A stretch of DNA of 64,000 nucleotides from Mycobacterium heckeshornense (GCF_016592155.1 NZ_AP024237.1:1426001-1490000); one strand, 5' to 3'. Shown: positions 38,367 to 52,306, counted from the first letter of the stretch. The notes: generated by a model from the sequence alone, not told the origin. A program made the numbers and translations.

Positions 38367-39137
38367 ATGGAACGCGGGGAATGGTCTGGGAATACACCTG
38401 AGATTCCCGGCGTTGGGGGCGGTGACGAACTGCCGACGATTTATCGCGGTCTCGACCCGGAGGAACTAATCATCACCACATTGATCGGCCCAGCGAGCAT
38501 GTCGCACCCCGAGCGGTATCGCGACGCCGACTGGGTGGAACTTTCTGACGAGCCCTACGGCACCGCAGTCTTCGACGCGACCGGGGACAAGGCCACGATG
38601 CCGTCGTGGGATGAGCTGGTGCGCCAGCACGCGGACCGGGTATACCGGCTGGCCTACCGGCTTTCGGGCAACCAGCACGACGCCGAGGACCTGACCCAGG
38701 AGACCTTCATCCGGGTGTTCCGTTCGGTGCAGAACTACCAGCCCGGCACATTCGAAGGCTGGCTGCACCGCATCACCACGAACCTGTTCCTGGACATGGT
38801 GCGCCGCCGCTGCCGCATCAGGATGGAAGCGTTGCCCGAGGATTACGACCGGGTGCCCGCCGCCGAGCCCAACCCCGAGCAGATCTACCACGACGCCCGG
38901 TTGGCCCCCGACCTGCAGGCCGCGCTGGATTCGCTGCCCCCGGAGTTTCGCGCCGCGGTGGTGTTGTGCGACATCGAGGGTTTGTCCTACGAAGAGATCG
39001 GCGCCACGTTGGGGGTGAAGCTGGGCACCGTGCGCAGCCGCATTCACCGGGGCCGACAGGCGCTGCGCGACTATTTGGCGGCCCACCCCGAGCATGACCG
39101 AGGCGCAACCCAGGACGCCGCGGAAAAGTCTGCATAG
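38367..39137 (+). CDS. sigE: ECF RNA polymerase sigma factor SigE
   Basis: 256 residues; from [20 protein letters not shown] onward almost identical to M. tuberculosis SigE (257). Region 2 is [20 protein letters not shown] with [15 protein letters not shown], and region 4 is [33 protein letters not shown]. The N-terminal ~60 residues are divergent, as expected for a gene with several alternative starts in M. tuberculosis; ATG 38367 is the longest plausible start, and the internal ATG before SHPERY gives a shorter form. It controls surface stress, detergent and low-pH responses. rseA follows after 108 bases. Confidence 0.96.
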   Translation: MERGEWSGNTPEIPGVGGGDELPTIYRGLDPEELIITTLIGPASMSHPERYRDADWVELSDEPYGTAVFDATGDKATMPSWDELVRQHADRVYRLAYRLSGNQHDAEDLTQETFIRVFRSVQNYQPGTFEGWLHRITTNLFLDMVRRRCRIRMEALPEDYDRVPAAEPNPEQIYHDARLAPDLQAALDSLPPEFRAAVVLCDIEGLSYEEIGATLGVKLGTVRSRIHRGRQALRDYLAAHPEHDRGATQDAAEKSA

Positions 39138-39245
39138 CGCCGCGCCGGCGGTTCATCGGCTGTTCACGGATGTCCGGCATGAGGCAGCGCGCTACATTCA
39201 AAGTAGTGCCGTGTAGGCCTGGGTAAATGTCGAGAGGAGCAGGTG

Positions 39246-39665
39246 ATGGCCGATCGGGGACAAGTGTTCCGCCGAGCGTTCTCCTGGCTGCCCTCGCAAT
39301 TTGCCTCCCAGAGCGACGCGCCCGTGGGCGCGCCACGCCAGTTCGGCTCCACGGAGCACCTGTCCACCGAGGCCATCGCCGCATTTGTCGACGGTGAACT
39401 GCGGATGAATGCGCACCTGCGCGCCGCGCATCACCTGTCGCTGTGTGCCCAGTGCGCCGCCGAGGTTGAGGACCAAAGCCGTGCGCGCGCCGCGCTGCGC
39501 GACTCGCATCCGATCAGAATCCCCAGCACGTTGCTCGGCATGCTGTCGCAGATCCCCTATTCTCGGCCCGACCACGTAGCCCGGCTCGACGGCGACGTCC
39601 CGGGATCTGATCTGTCCGACCAATTGGCTGATGGCGGTGCGCATGACCGGCGCAAACGCCGCTAG
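39246..39665 (+). CDS. rseA: Anti-sigma-E factor RseA
   Basis: 139 residues. The zinc-binding anti-sigma motif His-x3-Cys-x2-Cys is clear (HLSLCAQC near 61-68), next to FVDGELRMNAHLRAAHH; the rest aligns with Rv1222. The C-terminal third is variable and shorter than in M. tuberculosis. No membrane helix is seen, so it is cytosolic, unlike E. coli RseA. GGAG lies before the ATG at 39246 (a GTG one codon upstream is possible). It holds SigE inactive; in M. tuberculosis release follows phosphorylation and ClpC1P2 degradation. Confidence 0.94.
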   Translation: MADRGQVFRRAFSWLPSQFASQSDAPVGAPRQFGSTEHLSTEAIAAFVDGELRMNAHLRAAHHLSLCAQCAAEVEDQSRARAALRDSHPIRIPSTLLGMLSQIPYSRPDHVARLDGDVPGSDLSDQLADGGAHDRRKRR

Positions 39666-39670
39666 CGTAG

Positions 39671-41239
<1,569 letters not shown>

Positions 41240-41638
41240 ATGTTCGCCAACGTCGGCTGGGGGGAAATGCTCGTCCTGGTGGTGGTCGGGCTGGTGATCC
41301 TCGGCCCCGAGCGGCTTCCAGGCGCGATCCGCTGGACGGCCAACGCGCTACGGCAGGCGCGCGACTACCTCAGCGACATGACCAACCAGCTGCGCCGGGA
41401 CATCGGACCGGAATTCGACGATTTGCGGGAGCCGCTGAGCGAGCTGCAGAAGCTGCGCGGTATGACGCCGCGCGCAGCGCTGACCAAACACTTGCTCGAC
41501 GGCGACGACTCGCTGTTTCGGGTGTTCGACCGGCCCGGCGGCGGTGCCGTCCAGCCGGCGCCGTATCAGCCTGAGCCGCCGCCCACGCCAGCGCCGCCGG
41601 TCGCAGGCCCTGCCCCGTTCGACGCCGACGCGACCTGA
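41240..41638 (+). CDS. tatB: Sec-independent translocase subunit TatB
   Basis: 132 residues (Rv1224: 131). [30 protein letters not shown] is the N-terminal membrane helix and hinge (Gly-Pro) of TatA/B proteins; then an amphipathic helix ([20 protein letters not shown]) and a Pro-rich tail. With TatA and TatC, encoded elsewhere, it exports folded twin-arginine proteins. The ATG touches the htrA stop codon, so expression is coupled to the SigE envelope-stress unit. Confidence 0.94.
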   Translation: MFANVGWGEMLVLVVVGLVILGPERLPGAIRWTANALRQARDYLSDMTNQLRRDIGPEFDDLREPLSELQKLRGMTPRAALTKHLLDGDDSLFRVFDRPGGGAVQPAPYQPEPPPTPAPPVAGPAPFDADAT

Positions 41639-41785
41639 TCAGCGGCCGGCTCTGGCGGCCTCGATCGGGACGATCACCGTAAGCCGGTCCCCGTTGACGA
41701 CGTGGTAGGCGTCGTAGCGGTAGACCGTCGGGTCGCAGTGCGGGGTCAGCAGCTCGACGCGTTCGCCGAGGCACATACGGGCGCA
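41639..41785 (-). pseudogene. C-terminal remnant of a D-serine dehydratase/D-threonine-aldolase-like gene
   Basis: The last ~43 codons (GERVELLTPHCDPTVYRYDA, ending at the stop 41639) carry the conserved zinc-pair HCDPTV of the alanine-racemase-fold D-amino-acid aldolase/dehydratase family. Upstream of this the sequence turns to Arg/Thr-rich non-family codons, so about 300 N-terminal residues are missing. It abuts an AraC-type remnant on the opposite strand; together they look like a deletion that removed both 5' halves and the shared promoter. Confidence 0.6.
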
Positions 41786-41801
41786 CCCGGGGGCCGGGTG
41801 A

Positions 41802-42105
41802 GTGCGCCGTGTTCGTCTCCGTGACCAGACGCACACGCTCGATTCGTTGGCTCAATGGTGTGCGCTCAGCCCGCGAACATTGGCGCGGCGAACGAAGAAG
41901 GCTGTCGGGTTGAGTCCGCTTCAGCTGCTGCAACGGGTGCGCCTGGAGCGCTCGCTTCGTTTGCTGCGGACGACTCGGATGTCGCTGGACGAGGTCGCCG
42001 CCGCGGTCGGGCTGGCCGATCCGGCCACGCTGCACAGGCTGGTGAAGCGGCACACCGGCCGATCGCCCGGGGCGCTGCGTCCGTCCCCGGGCGGGCACCG
42101 GCCGC
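41802..42105 (+). pseudogene. C-terminal AraC-type DNA-binding remnant
   Basis: About 85 codons match the AraC/GlxA double helix-turn-helix: TLDSLAQWCALSPRTLARR, AVGLSPLQLLQRVRLERSL, MSLDEVAAAVGLADPATLHR, and KRHTGRSPGALR. The N-terminal ligand domain is missing, and the frame has no natural stop, running antisense into mrp. The remnant faces away from the D-amino-acid enzyme remnant. A typical arrangement is a GlxA-type regulator divergent from its target enzyme; here only the two 3' ends remain. Confidence 0.65.
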
Positions 42106-43257
42106 TTAACGCCGCGCCGGGTCGAGGCCCAGCGACATGCCGGCCAACCCGCGACGCCGCGACGACAACGCGTCGGCGATGCTGCGCAGCTCCTTGCCCG
42201 CCGCCGAGTCGGGTGCGCTCAACACGATCGGCACACCGGAATCGCCGGCGGCGACCAGCGCCGGATCCAGCGGAATCTGGCCCAGCAGCGGCACGTCGGC
42301 ACCGACCGCGCGGGACAGCCGCTCGGCGACCTGCCGGCCGCCGCCCTCACCGAACACCTGCAATTTGGCGCCGTCGGGCAACACCAGCCACGACATGTTC
42401 TCCACCACTCCGACAATGCGCTGGCGGGTCTGCAACGCGATGCTGCCCGCGCGCTCGGCCACCTCGGCGGCGGCGTGCTGCGGTGTGGTCACCACCAGGA
42501 TTTCGGCGTTCGGGATCAGTTGCGCCACCGAGATCGCGACGTCACCGGTGCCCGGGGGCAGGTCCAGCAGCAGCACGTCCAGATCGCCCCAATACACGTC
42601 GGCCAGGAACTGTTGCAGTGCCCGGTGCAGCATCGGGCCGCGCCACGCCACCGGGGCGTTGCCCTTGGTAAACATCGCAATCGATATGACCCGCACGTCG
42701 TGGGCGATGGGTGGCAGGATCATCGACTCGACCTGGGTGGGCCGATCGGTGGTGCCCATCATCCGCGGGATGGAATGGCCGTGGATGTCGGCGTCGAGCA
42801 CGCCGACCGACAACCCCCGAGCGGCCATTGCCGCGGCCAGGTTGACGGTCACCGTCGATTTGCCGACCCCGCCTTTGCCGGAGGCGACCGCGTAGACCCT
42901 GGTCAGCGATCCGGGTTGCGCGAAAGGGATCACCGGTTCTCGGGCGTCCCCGCGCAGTTGCTTGCGCAGCTCGGTGCGCTGCTCATCGCTCATCACGTCG
43001 AGACCGACCTTGACCGCGCCGGTACCGGGAACATCGGCGACCGCGCGGGTGACGCGCTCGCTGATTTCGGTTTTCTTCGGACAGGCGGCGGTCGTCAGGT
43101 AGATCTCGACGTGCACCGCGTGGTCGGGCGCGACCTCGACGTTTTTGACCATCCCGAGTTCGGTGATGGGACGCCGCAACTCGGGATCGATCACTTTGGC
43201 CAGCGCGGCCCGAACGGCGGCGGTCAGCTCCGCGGTGTCATCGTGAGGCTTGGACAT
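42106..43257 (-). CDS. mrp: Mrp/ApbC/NBP35-family iron-sulfur carrier ATPase
   Basis: 383 residues (Rv1229c: 390). N-terminal DUF59-like domain (ALAKVIDPELRRPITELGMV), then a ParA-like P-loop ATPase with the deviant Walker A ASGKGGVGKSTVTVNLAAA near 125, switch I LDADIHGHSIPRMMG and LLDLPPGTGDVAIS. It is thought to carry Fe-S clusters to apoproteins. The ATG at 43257 overlaps the upstream stop by one base (TGATG). Its 3' end is next to the AraC remnant, where H37Rv has Rv1225c-Rv1228. Confidence 0.94.
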   Translation of the reverse strand: MSKPHDDTAELTAAVRAALAKVIDPELRRPITELGMVKNVEVAPDHAVHVEIYLTTAACPKKTEISERVTRAVADVPGTGAVKVGLDVMSDEQRTELRKQLRGDAREPVIPFAQPGSLTRVYAVASGKGGVGKSTVTVNLAAAMAARGLSVGVLDADIHGHSIPRMMGTTDRPTQVESMILPPIAHDVRVISIAMFTKGNAPVAWRGPMLHRALQQFLADVYWGDLDVLLLDLPPGTGDVAISVAQLIPNAEILVVTTPQHAAAEVAERAGSIALQTRQRIVGVVENMSWLVLPDGAKLQVFGEGGGRQVAERLSRAVGADVPLLGQIPLDPALVAAGDSGVPIVLSAPDSAAGKELRSIADALSSRRRGLAGMSLGLDPARR

Positions 43258-44789
43258 CACCGCCGAGTGTAGTTCGGCGGCGAGGCCGGCCGAGTCGGCC
43301 GAAAAGGAACTGAGCCATCGGTGCGGGCGGCCGACGGTGTCGGCGGGTCAGTTGGCGGGCGCGGGACCGGGCGGTGGGCCCGGCTGCTGGGCGGCGGGGC
43401 CCGGTCGCGTCGGCGGGGAGCCGGGCTGGGGTCCGACCGGCCCGGCAGCCGGCGCCGCGCCTGGCGGACCGGGCTGCGGTCCGGTAGGGGGCCGGCCGGC
43501 TGCGCTGCGGGCACGCCGGGGGCCGTCATGTCAGCCGTCGGCGGGCCTGACGGTGACGGTACTGTGCCCGCGGGCTGTTGGGCGGGGTCCGGGCCGATGC
43601 AGATGAGGGTGCAGGACGGCGCGCGGGGAGCCGACGACTGCCATGGCCACATCGGCTGCTGGGCCGGCATGGTCGACTGGCCCAAGTCGATCAGCGGCAT
43701 CTGCGCCAGTGGGTCGGTCGACGGCAGGCCATGGATATTGAGCGGCAACCCGGGCCCCAGGCCCTCCGGATTCTCCAGATGGATGTCGCCAAGCGGCGGT
43801 GGCGGACCCGTCAGCGGTGGCAGGTCCACCGGAACCACGCCGGTGGCGTATGCCGCTGCCCAGCCCAGCACGTTGCGGGCGTACGGCATTGAGTTGTTGT
43901 AGCGCAGGATCGCAGCTATCACCTGCGACGAATCACGCAGGTTGAGCCCTCCGCTGCAGAGGTAGCGGGCGGCGGCCAGCGTCGAGTCGTACAGGTTCTG
44001 GGGGTCGGCCACCCCGTCGCCGTCGCCGTCGGAGGCATAATGCGCCCACGTTCCGGGTAGGAACTGCATCGGCCCCATCGCCCGGGCGTAGGTCACCCGG
44101 CCGGCGGTGCTGTTCTGGACGATGACTGCATTACCGGGCAGCGTGCCGTCCAGCGCTGGACCGTAGATCGGTCGTATCGCAGTGCCGCGAGCATCGGTGG
44201 CACCGCCGTTGGCGTGCATTGATTCGATGCGGCCGATGCCGGCGAGCAGGTTCCAACTGACGCCGCAGCCAGGATCGGCCGTGGCCATGATCTGTTCGGC
44301 GTTGCGGTAGGCCGACAGCGCCAGCTTCGGGATTCCCAGCACGCCCGGGGCGTTGACGACGAAAGCCGGCGGCGGAGCCGAGAGGTTTGCCGCCGCAACG
44401 CGGAATCTGCTCGGCCGACGTGCGACCGCGATGACCGTCGGGCGGGAAAGGTCGGCGGAGGACCGGGTGATTGCTGCCACGGGCGTGATGCCGGGGCCGC
44501 GCGGCGACGGCGCCGGCCCCGGAAAGCGCGGAGCCGCGGCGCCGACAGCCCCGGCGAACATCAGCGGAGTGATCATGGCCAGGCCGAACACCGGAGTCCG
44601 TGCGGCGCGGGCTGCGTGGTCCCGCAGAGCACTGGCGGCGGCCGCGCTGAAGGCCGGTGCCCGGGCCACCCGGTGCCGCAGCGACGTGAAGACGGCCGCT
44701 GCCAGCGTCGGCGTCCGTCCCGCGCGGGCCAGTTGTCGCCGCATGGCGGCAAGGGTCGGGCGTGCCCCCGATCGTCCCCCTATGCGCAC
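43257..44789 (-). CDS. Lytic transglycosylase-like exported protein (Rv1230c-like)
   Basis: 510 residues. An Ala-rich N-terminus with one membrane/signal segment (FGLAMITPLMFAGAVGAAAP) precedes an SLT-type (MltB-like) domain: GIGRIESMHANGG with the catalytic Glu, YARAMGPMQFLPGTWAHY, DPQNLYDSTLAAARYLCSGG and AILRYNNSMPYARNVL. The last ~170 residues are Pro/Gly-rich and low-complexity and differ from M. tuberculosis. It probably cleaves peptidoglycan glycan strands outside the membrane. The start is a GTG at 44789; it is upstream of mrp with a one-base overlap. Confidence 0.87.
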   Translation of the reverse strand: MRIGGRSGARPTLAAMRRQLARAGRTPTLAAAVFTSLRHRVARAPAFSAAAASALRDHAARAARTPVFGLAMITPLMFAGAVGAAAPRFPGPAPSPRGPGITPVAAITRSSADLSRPTVIAVARRPSRFRVAAANLSAPPPAFVVNAPGVLGIPKLALSAYRNAEQIMATADPGCGVSWNLLAGIGRIESMHANGGATDARGTAIRPIYGPALDGTLPGNAVIVQNSTAGRVTYARAMGPMQFLPGTWAHYASDGDGDGVADPQNLYDSTLAAARYLCSGGLNLRDSSQVIAAILRYNNSMPYARNVLGWAAAYATGVVPVDLPPLTGPPPPLGDIHLENPEGLGPGLPLNIHGLPSTDPLAQMPLIDLGQSTMPAQQPMWPWQSSAPRAPSCTLICIGPDPAQQPAGTVPSPSGPPTADMTAPGVPAAQPAGPLPDRSPVRQARRRLPGRSDPSPAPRRRDRAPPPSSRAHRPVPRPPTDPPTPSAARTDGSVPFRPTRPASPPNYTRR

Positions 44790-44908
44790 TCGACCGTCCT
44801 CAGTTGTGACTCAAGCGTTCGTGAACCCGAAAAGGGCGTCGTGAACTAGGTCACCATACATAACTCTCGTGGTGGCAGTGGCAACAATGGCGGAGTTGGC
44901 TGGGCGGT

Positions 44909-45439
44909 TCAGCTGTGCCGCTTGGCGCGACGATCCGCGCCGTCGGCCGCACGGACCGGCTTCTCAGGCTGCCGATCCTCGAGGAGCTCACGCAGACCTT
45001 CCAATTCGTGGCGCAGGTAGTCGCGAGTCTTTTGCACCTCGCCGATGGCCAGCCGCAGCGCGGCCAGCTCGCGAGCCAGATATTCGGTGTCGGCCTTGGT
45101 CTGCGCGGCGCGGCGACGATCTTCCTCGAGCGCGACGCGGTCGCGGTTCTCCTGGCGGTTCTGGGCCAGCAGGATCAGCGGCGCGGCGTACGCGGCCTGC
45201 GTGGAGAAAGCCAGGTTAAGCAGGATGAACGGGTAGGGGTCCCAGCGGAAGCCCGCCGCGGACACGTTCAGCGCGATCCAGGCCACCACGACGACGGTCT
45301 GCAGTAGCAGATAGCGGCCGGTGCCGAAAAAGCGGGCGATGGATTCGGTGATCTGCCCGACCGCTTCGGGGTCGACGCGCGGCGCGGCCACCCGCGACGT
45401 GCGTGGAGTGTAGAGCCGCTGCCGCGGGGTATTGCTCAC
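44909..45439 (-). CDS. DUF1003 membrane protein (Rv1231c-like)
   Basis: 176 residues. Two membrane helices (YLLLQTVVVVAWIALNV and PFILLNLAFSTQAAYAAPLI with the DUF1003 motif LAQNRQENRDR), then a charged helical tail probably forming a coiled coil. Similar to Rv1231c. The GTG at 45439 overlaps the stop of the MgtE-like gene as GTGA, so the two are translationally coupled; many DUF1003 proteins sit next to Mg transport genes. Function is unknown. Confidence 0.9.
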   Translation of the reverse strand: MSNTPRQRLYTPRTSRVAAPRVDPEAVGQITESIARFFGTGRYLLLQTVVVVAWIALNVSAAGFRWDPYPFILLNLAFSTQAAYAAPLILLAQNRQENRDRVALEEDRRRAAQTKADTEYLARELAALRLAIGEVQKTRDYLRHELEGLRELLEDRQPEKPVRAADGADRRAKRHS

Positions 45440-46731
45440 GAGGTGCTCCCGACGCCGTCCAGCGCGGCTTCTTCGTCCGCCTCCCGCCAGTCGGGTGGCA
45501 GCAGGTGGTCGAGCACATCATCGACGGTCACCGCCCCGAGGAGGTGGCTCCGGTCATCGACCACCGGCCCGCACAGCAAGTTGTAGGCGGCGAAATAGCG
45601 GGTCAACGGCGCCAGCGGCAGCTCCGGTGTCAGGGTGGGCAGATCGGCGTCGACGATTCCGCCGACGAGGGTGGCCGGTGGCTCACGCAGCAGCCGCTGC
45701 AGGTGTACACAGCCCAGGTATCGACCGGTCGGGGTCGCCGTCGGTGGGCGTGCTACAAACACCAGCGAAGACAGCGCCGGAGTGAGATCGGGGTCTCGCA
45801 CCCGGGCCAGTGCTTCGGCGACCGTGGTGTCCGGTGTCAGCACAATCGGGTCGGACGTCATCAACCCGCCGGCGGTATTGGGGGAGTGCGTGAGCAGTCG
45901 TCGCACCGGGTCGGACTCGCCGGGATCCATTCGGCCCAAAAGCATCTCGGCCTCAGCCGGATTCATTGCACCGAGGAGGTCCGCGGCGTCGTCGGGGTCC
46001 ATCGCCGCCAGCACATCCGCCGCGCGTTCGGCGCCCAGCTGCTCCAGCAGGTCGGCTTGGTCGTCTTCTGGCAGCTCTTGCAGGATGTCGGCCAACCGGT
46101 CGTCGTCAATGGCGCTGACCACTTCGTAGCGCCGCTTGGGCGGTAGTTCCCGGATGGCATCGGCCACCTCCACCGGCCGCAGCCCTTCGAACTGTTGCAA
46201 CAACTGCGCCACCGCCTGCCCCGGCATCGCCAGCGCCGACGGCGTCAGACCCACCACGTTGTGCCAGTCGACGATGTGGGCCGCGCCGCGCCGGCCCAAC
46301 CGGCGCGGGATGCGCACGGCGACCCTGGTCACCATCCAGTCGCGGGTCCGGGTCTGCTCGATCCCCAGATCGGTGATGACGACGTCGGTATCGGCCAGCT
46401 GCGGCAGTTCCGGGTCGTTGACCCGCACCCGGGTGTCGAGCACCTGACCCAGGACCAGCGCTTCACCGGGCCGCTGCTCGAACCGGCGCAGCGACACGTT
46501 AGCGGTGGTGAGAGTGACCGCGTTCGGCTCGATCGCCGCAACCCGCAGCATCGGGACGAAAATGCGACGCCGGGTCACCAGTTCGACCACCAGCCCAAGC
46601 ACGCGTGGCTGCTGGCGAACAATGCTGATGCTGATCACGACGTCGCGAACCCGTCCCAACGATTCGCCCATCGGGCCCAGGACCAGCATTCTCGCCAGCC
46701 GCGCGACATAGACCCTGTTGACCGACGTCAT
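45436..46731 (-). CDS. MgtE N-terminal/CBS-domain protein (Rv1232c-like)
   Basis: 431 residues (Rv1232c: 435). A PRC-barrel-like N-terminal third precedes the MgtE intracellular domain repeats (LPEDDQADLLEQLGAERAAD, MDPDDAADLLGAMNPAEAEM), ending in two CBS domains (MTSDPIVLTPDTTVAEALAR; VVDDRSHLLGAVTVDDVLDHL). The membrane channel part of MgtE is missing, so this is a Mg2+-sensing-type soluble protein rather than a transporter on its own. The ATG at 46731 is only 24 bases from the divergent lyase start. Confidence 0.92.
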   Translation of the reverse strand: MTSVNRVYVARLARMLVLGPMGESLGRVRDVVISISIVRQQPRVLGLVVELVTRRRIFVPMLRVAAIEPNAVTLTTANVSLRRFEQRPGEALVLGQVLDTRVRVNDPELPQLADTDVVITDLGIEQTRTRDWMVTRVAVRIPRRLGRRGAAHIVDWHNVVGLTPSALAMPGQAVAQLLQQFEGLRPVEVADAIRELPPKRRYEVVSAIDDDRLADILQELPEDDQADLLEQLGAERAADVLAAMDPDDAADLLGAMNPAEAEMLLGRMDPGESDPVRRLLTHSPNTAGGLMTSDPIVLTPDTTVAEALARVRDPDLTPALSSLVFVARPPTATPTGRYLGCVHLQRLLREPPATLVGGIVDADLPTLTPELPLAPLTRYFAAYNLLCGPVVDDRSHLLGAVTVDDVLDHLLPPDWREADEEAALDGVGSTS

Positions 46732-46755
46732 GGATGCCAGGGTAGGAGTGAAAGC

Positions 46756-47757
46756 GTGAACGACGCCTATCGACCCCGCCGCACCTGTCTGTCGGTGCCG
46801 GGCAGCAGCCAGAAGATGATCGACAAGGCCAAAGGCCTGCCCGCCGACGAGGTTTTCCTCGACCTCGAAGATGCCGTGGCGCCGGCCGCCAAGTCCTCGG
46901 CGCGTGCCCGGGTGGCCGCCGCGCTGGGCGAACCGGGATGGGCCGGACAACTGCGCGGGGTTCGGGTCAACGACTGGACCACCCCGTGGACGCACGCCGA
47001 CGTCATCGAGGTGGTCTCGGCCGTCGGCGCCACACCAGGGGCCCAGCTCGACGTAATGGTGCTGCCCAAGGTCTCCGACGCGTCGCATGTGCACGCGCTT
47101 GACCTGCTGCTGACCCAACTGGAGACCGTCCACGGGCTGCCCGTCGGCGGTATCGGCATCGACGTGCAGATCGAAGACGCCCAGGGTCTGACGAACATCA
47201 ACGCGATCGCGGCCGCGCCGCGGGTCCAGGCGCTGGTGCTCGGCCCCGCCGACCTGACCGCCAGCCTCAACATGCGTGCCCGTGTGGTCGGCGAACAGCC
47301 CGAGGGTTACGACGTCGGAGACGCCTACCACCATGCGCTGATGACGATTTTGGTGGCGGCTCGCGCCCATGGTGTGGCCGCGATCGACGGGCCCTACCTC
47401 AAGGTCCGCGACATCGAGGCGTTCCGGCGCGTTGCGGGCCGGTCGGCGGCTCTGGGTTACGACGGCAAATGGGTGTTGCATCCGGATCAGATCGCTGCGG
47501 GCAACGAGATCTTCAGCCCTCGCCAGGACGAATACGACCACGCCGAGCTGGTGCTCGAAGCCTATGAATGGCATACCTCGGCCGCGGGCGGAGCTCGGGG
47601 CGCGGTAATGCTCGGCGACGAGATGATCGACGAGGCCAGCCGCAAAATGGCGCTGGTTGTGGCCGCTAAGGGCCGGGCGGCTGGAATGCGGCGCCAGTCG
47701 GGGCCATTCGTGCCACCGACGGATCACAAGCAGGCTAGCGCAGCGCGTAAATCGTGA
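46756..47757 (+). CDS. HpcH/HpaI-CitE-like CoA ester lyase (malyl/citramalyl-CoA lyase-like)
   Basis: 333 residues. RRTCLSVPGSSQKMIDKAKG at the N-terminus, ADEVFLDLEDAVAP with the metal-binding Glu, VLPKVSDASHVHALD, IDVQIEDAQGLTNINAIAA, VLGPADLTASLNM and GYDGKWVLHPDQI are the full CitE/malyl-CoA lyase set. It cleaves or forms a C-C bond in a CoA ester such as malyl-CoA or citramalyl-CoA. AGGAG precedes the GTG at 46756. It is not part of the H37Rv Rv1232c-Rv1233c junction as I recall, so it is either lost there or inserted here. It converges with the DUF4190 gene with a 23-base overlap. Confidence 0.88.
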   Translation: MNDAYRPRRTCLSVPGSSQKMIDKAKGLPADEVFLDLEDAVAPAAKSSARARVAAALGEPGWAGQLRGVRVNDWTTPWTHADVIEVVSAVGATPGAQLDVMVLPKVSDASHVHALDLLLTQLETVHGLPVGGIGIDVQIEDAQGLTNINAIAAAPRVQALVLGPADLTASLNMRARVVGEQPEGYDVGDAYHHALMTILVAARAHGVAAIDGPYLKVRDIEAFRRVAGRSAALGYDGKWVLHPDQIAAGNEIFSPRQDEYDHAELVLEAYEWHTSAAGGARGAVMLGDEMIDEASRKMALVVAAKGRAAGMRRQSGPFVPPTDHKQASAARKS

Positions 47758-48355
47758 TGATCAGGTTCACCAGCAGGGTGGCGACACCGACCACGATGCC
47801 GGCGACGGCCAGGCCGTAGCCCTCCTGGCGGGTCTGCTTGATCTGGTTGAGTGCCACCGCGCCCAACACGATGCCGACGATGGAGCCGATCCCGCACAGC
47901 AACCCGATGAACGACGCGACCAGGGAGGCGATGGCCAGCGTGTTCGTGCCGGGCTGCGGCGGGGGCCCGTAGCCCCCCGAATAATCCGGCCCAGGGTAGC
48001 CACCCGGATACGGCTGGCCGTAACCGCCCGCCGAGGAGCCGTACTCCGGCGGTCCCGGGGGATACGACGCGCTGTAGCCAGACTCGTTTTGGTAGCCCGG
48101 GGGCGCCCCGTAACCGGTAGGCGGCGGGCCGGGTGGCGGATAACTGGGCTGCTGGTAACCGGGCGGAGGATAAGCCGGTGGTGGATAGCCTGGCGTCGGT
48201 GGAGCCTCGAATCCCGAGGGTGGCGGCTCGAATCCGGAGAACGCAGGCTCGCCGGCAGCATTTCGCTCGGACTCACCCGGAGGTTGCCCACTCGACCCGG
48301 GTTTTGTGCCGCCGTCGTGCGCGTTCTCGCCGGAATCGCCACCGGGAGTTGTCAT
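47735..48355 (-). CDS. Pro/Tyr-rich DUF4190 membrane protein (Rv1233c-like)
   Basis: 206 residues from the ATG at 48355. About 135 residues of Pro-Pro-Gly-Tyr-type low-complexity sequence (repeats such as GYPPPAYPPPGYQQPSYP) precede two membrane helices (LAIASLVASFIGLLCGIGS and YGLAVAGIVVGVATLLVNL) with the DUF4190 linker GAVALNQIKQTRQEG. Equivalent to Rv1233c. The disordered N-terminus is probably cytoplasmic. Function is unknown. Confidence 0.9.
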   Translation of the reverse strand: MTTPGGDSGENAHDGGTKPGSSGQPPGESERNAAGEPAFSGFEPPPSGFEAPPTPGYPPPAYPPPGYQQPSYPPPGPPPTGYGAPPGYQNESGYSASYPPGPPEYGSSAGGYGQPYPGGYPGPDYSGGYGPPPQPGTNTLAIASLVASFIGLLCGIGSIVGIVLGAVALNQIKQTRQEGYGLAVAGIVVGVATLLVNLIITIYALR

Positions 48356-48500
48356 GCGTTTCAACCTAGCTTATGACCTGCTGGCGTGTGTGGTCATAGT
48401 CGGCGGGCACCAACGGCTGATCCGGCGCGTTGGGGAAGATAGCAATCGAGTGCCGGGCAGTCGACGAACCGATGGCCGGCGCAGAGGAGGATAAGGATCG

Positions 48501-51462
<2,962 letters not shown>

Positions 51463-51465
51463 GCC

Positions 51466-52302
51466 ATGGCTGAGCGGATCGGCGTCAGGCGTGGCCTCGG
51501 CTGGGCGGTCATCGACACCCTGGTGGTGGTCTATGCGCTGTTCCCGGTGCTGTGGATCCTGTCGCTGTCGCTGAAACCGAGCTCAAAAGTTAAGGACGGC
51601 AAGCTGATTCCGTCGACGGTGACTTTCGATAATTATCGTGGCATCTTCCGCGGTGACTTGTTCACTTCGGCGCTGATCAACTCCATCGGCATCGGTTTGA
51701 TCACCACCGCGATCGCGGTGGTGGTCGGCGCTATGGCAGCCTATGCGGTGGCACGCCTGGCCTTCCCGGGCAAGAGGTTGCTTATCGGTGTCGCGCTGTT
51801 GATCGCGATGTTTCCCCAAATTTCGCTTGTCACGCCGATTTTCAATATCGAGCGCGAATTCGGGTTGTTCAACACCTGGCCGGGGTTGATCATCCCCTAC
51901 ATCACCTTCGCGTTGCCGCTGGCCATCTACACGTTATCGGCTTTTTTCCGCGAGATCCCCTGGGATCTGGAAAAGGCGGCGAAGATGGACGGCGCCACGC
52001 CGGGCCAAGCGTTCCGAAAGGTGATCGTTCCGCTGGCCGCTCCGGGAATCGTGACGGCGGCGATCCTGGTGTTCATCTTCGCGTGGAACGACTTACTGCT
52101 GGCTTTGTCGTTGACGGCTACCAAAGCGTCGATCACCGCGCCGGTGGCGATAGTCAATTTTCCCGGCAGTTCGCAATTCGAGGAGCCCACCGGATCCATC
52201 GCGGCCGGCGCGATGGTGATCACGGTCCCGATTATCGTTTTTGTTCTAATCTTCCAAAGAAGGATTGTTACCGGGTTGACCTCAGGTGCGGTGAAGGGAT
52301 AG
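51466..52302 (+). CDS. sugB: Trehalose ABC transporter permease SugB
   Basis: 278 residues (Rv1237: 274). MalG-like permease with six helices and the EAA loop [20 protein letters not shown] near 163-182, the contact site for SugC. The ATG at 51466 follows the sugA stop after three bases, with GGGCGG upstream. sugC follows after 4 bases. Confidence 0.95.
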   Translation: MAERIGVRRGLGWAVIDTLVVVYALFPVLWILSLSLKPSSKVKDGKLIPSTVTFDNYRGIFRGDLFTSALINSIGIGLITTAIAVVVGAMAAYAVARLAFPGKRLLIGVALLIAMFPQISLVTPIFNIEREFGLFNTWPGLIIPYITFALPLAIYTLSAFFREIPWDLEKAAKMDGATPGQAFRKVIVPLAAPGIVTAAILVFIFAWNDLLLALSLTATKASITAPVAIVNFPGSSQFEEPTGSIAAGAMVITVPIIVFVLIFQRRIVTGLTSGAVKG

Positions 52303-52306
52303 CTCG

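Noticed and set aside
43320..43620. Gly/Pro-rich repeats at the end of the lytic transglycosylase as a PE_PGRS-like element
   Set aside because: They are the low-complexity Pro-rich tail of the minus-strand protein, not PGRS repeats, and no PE domain is present.
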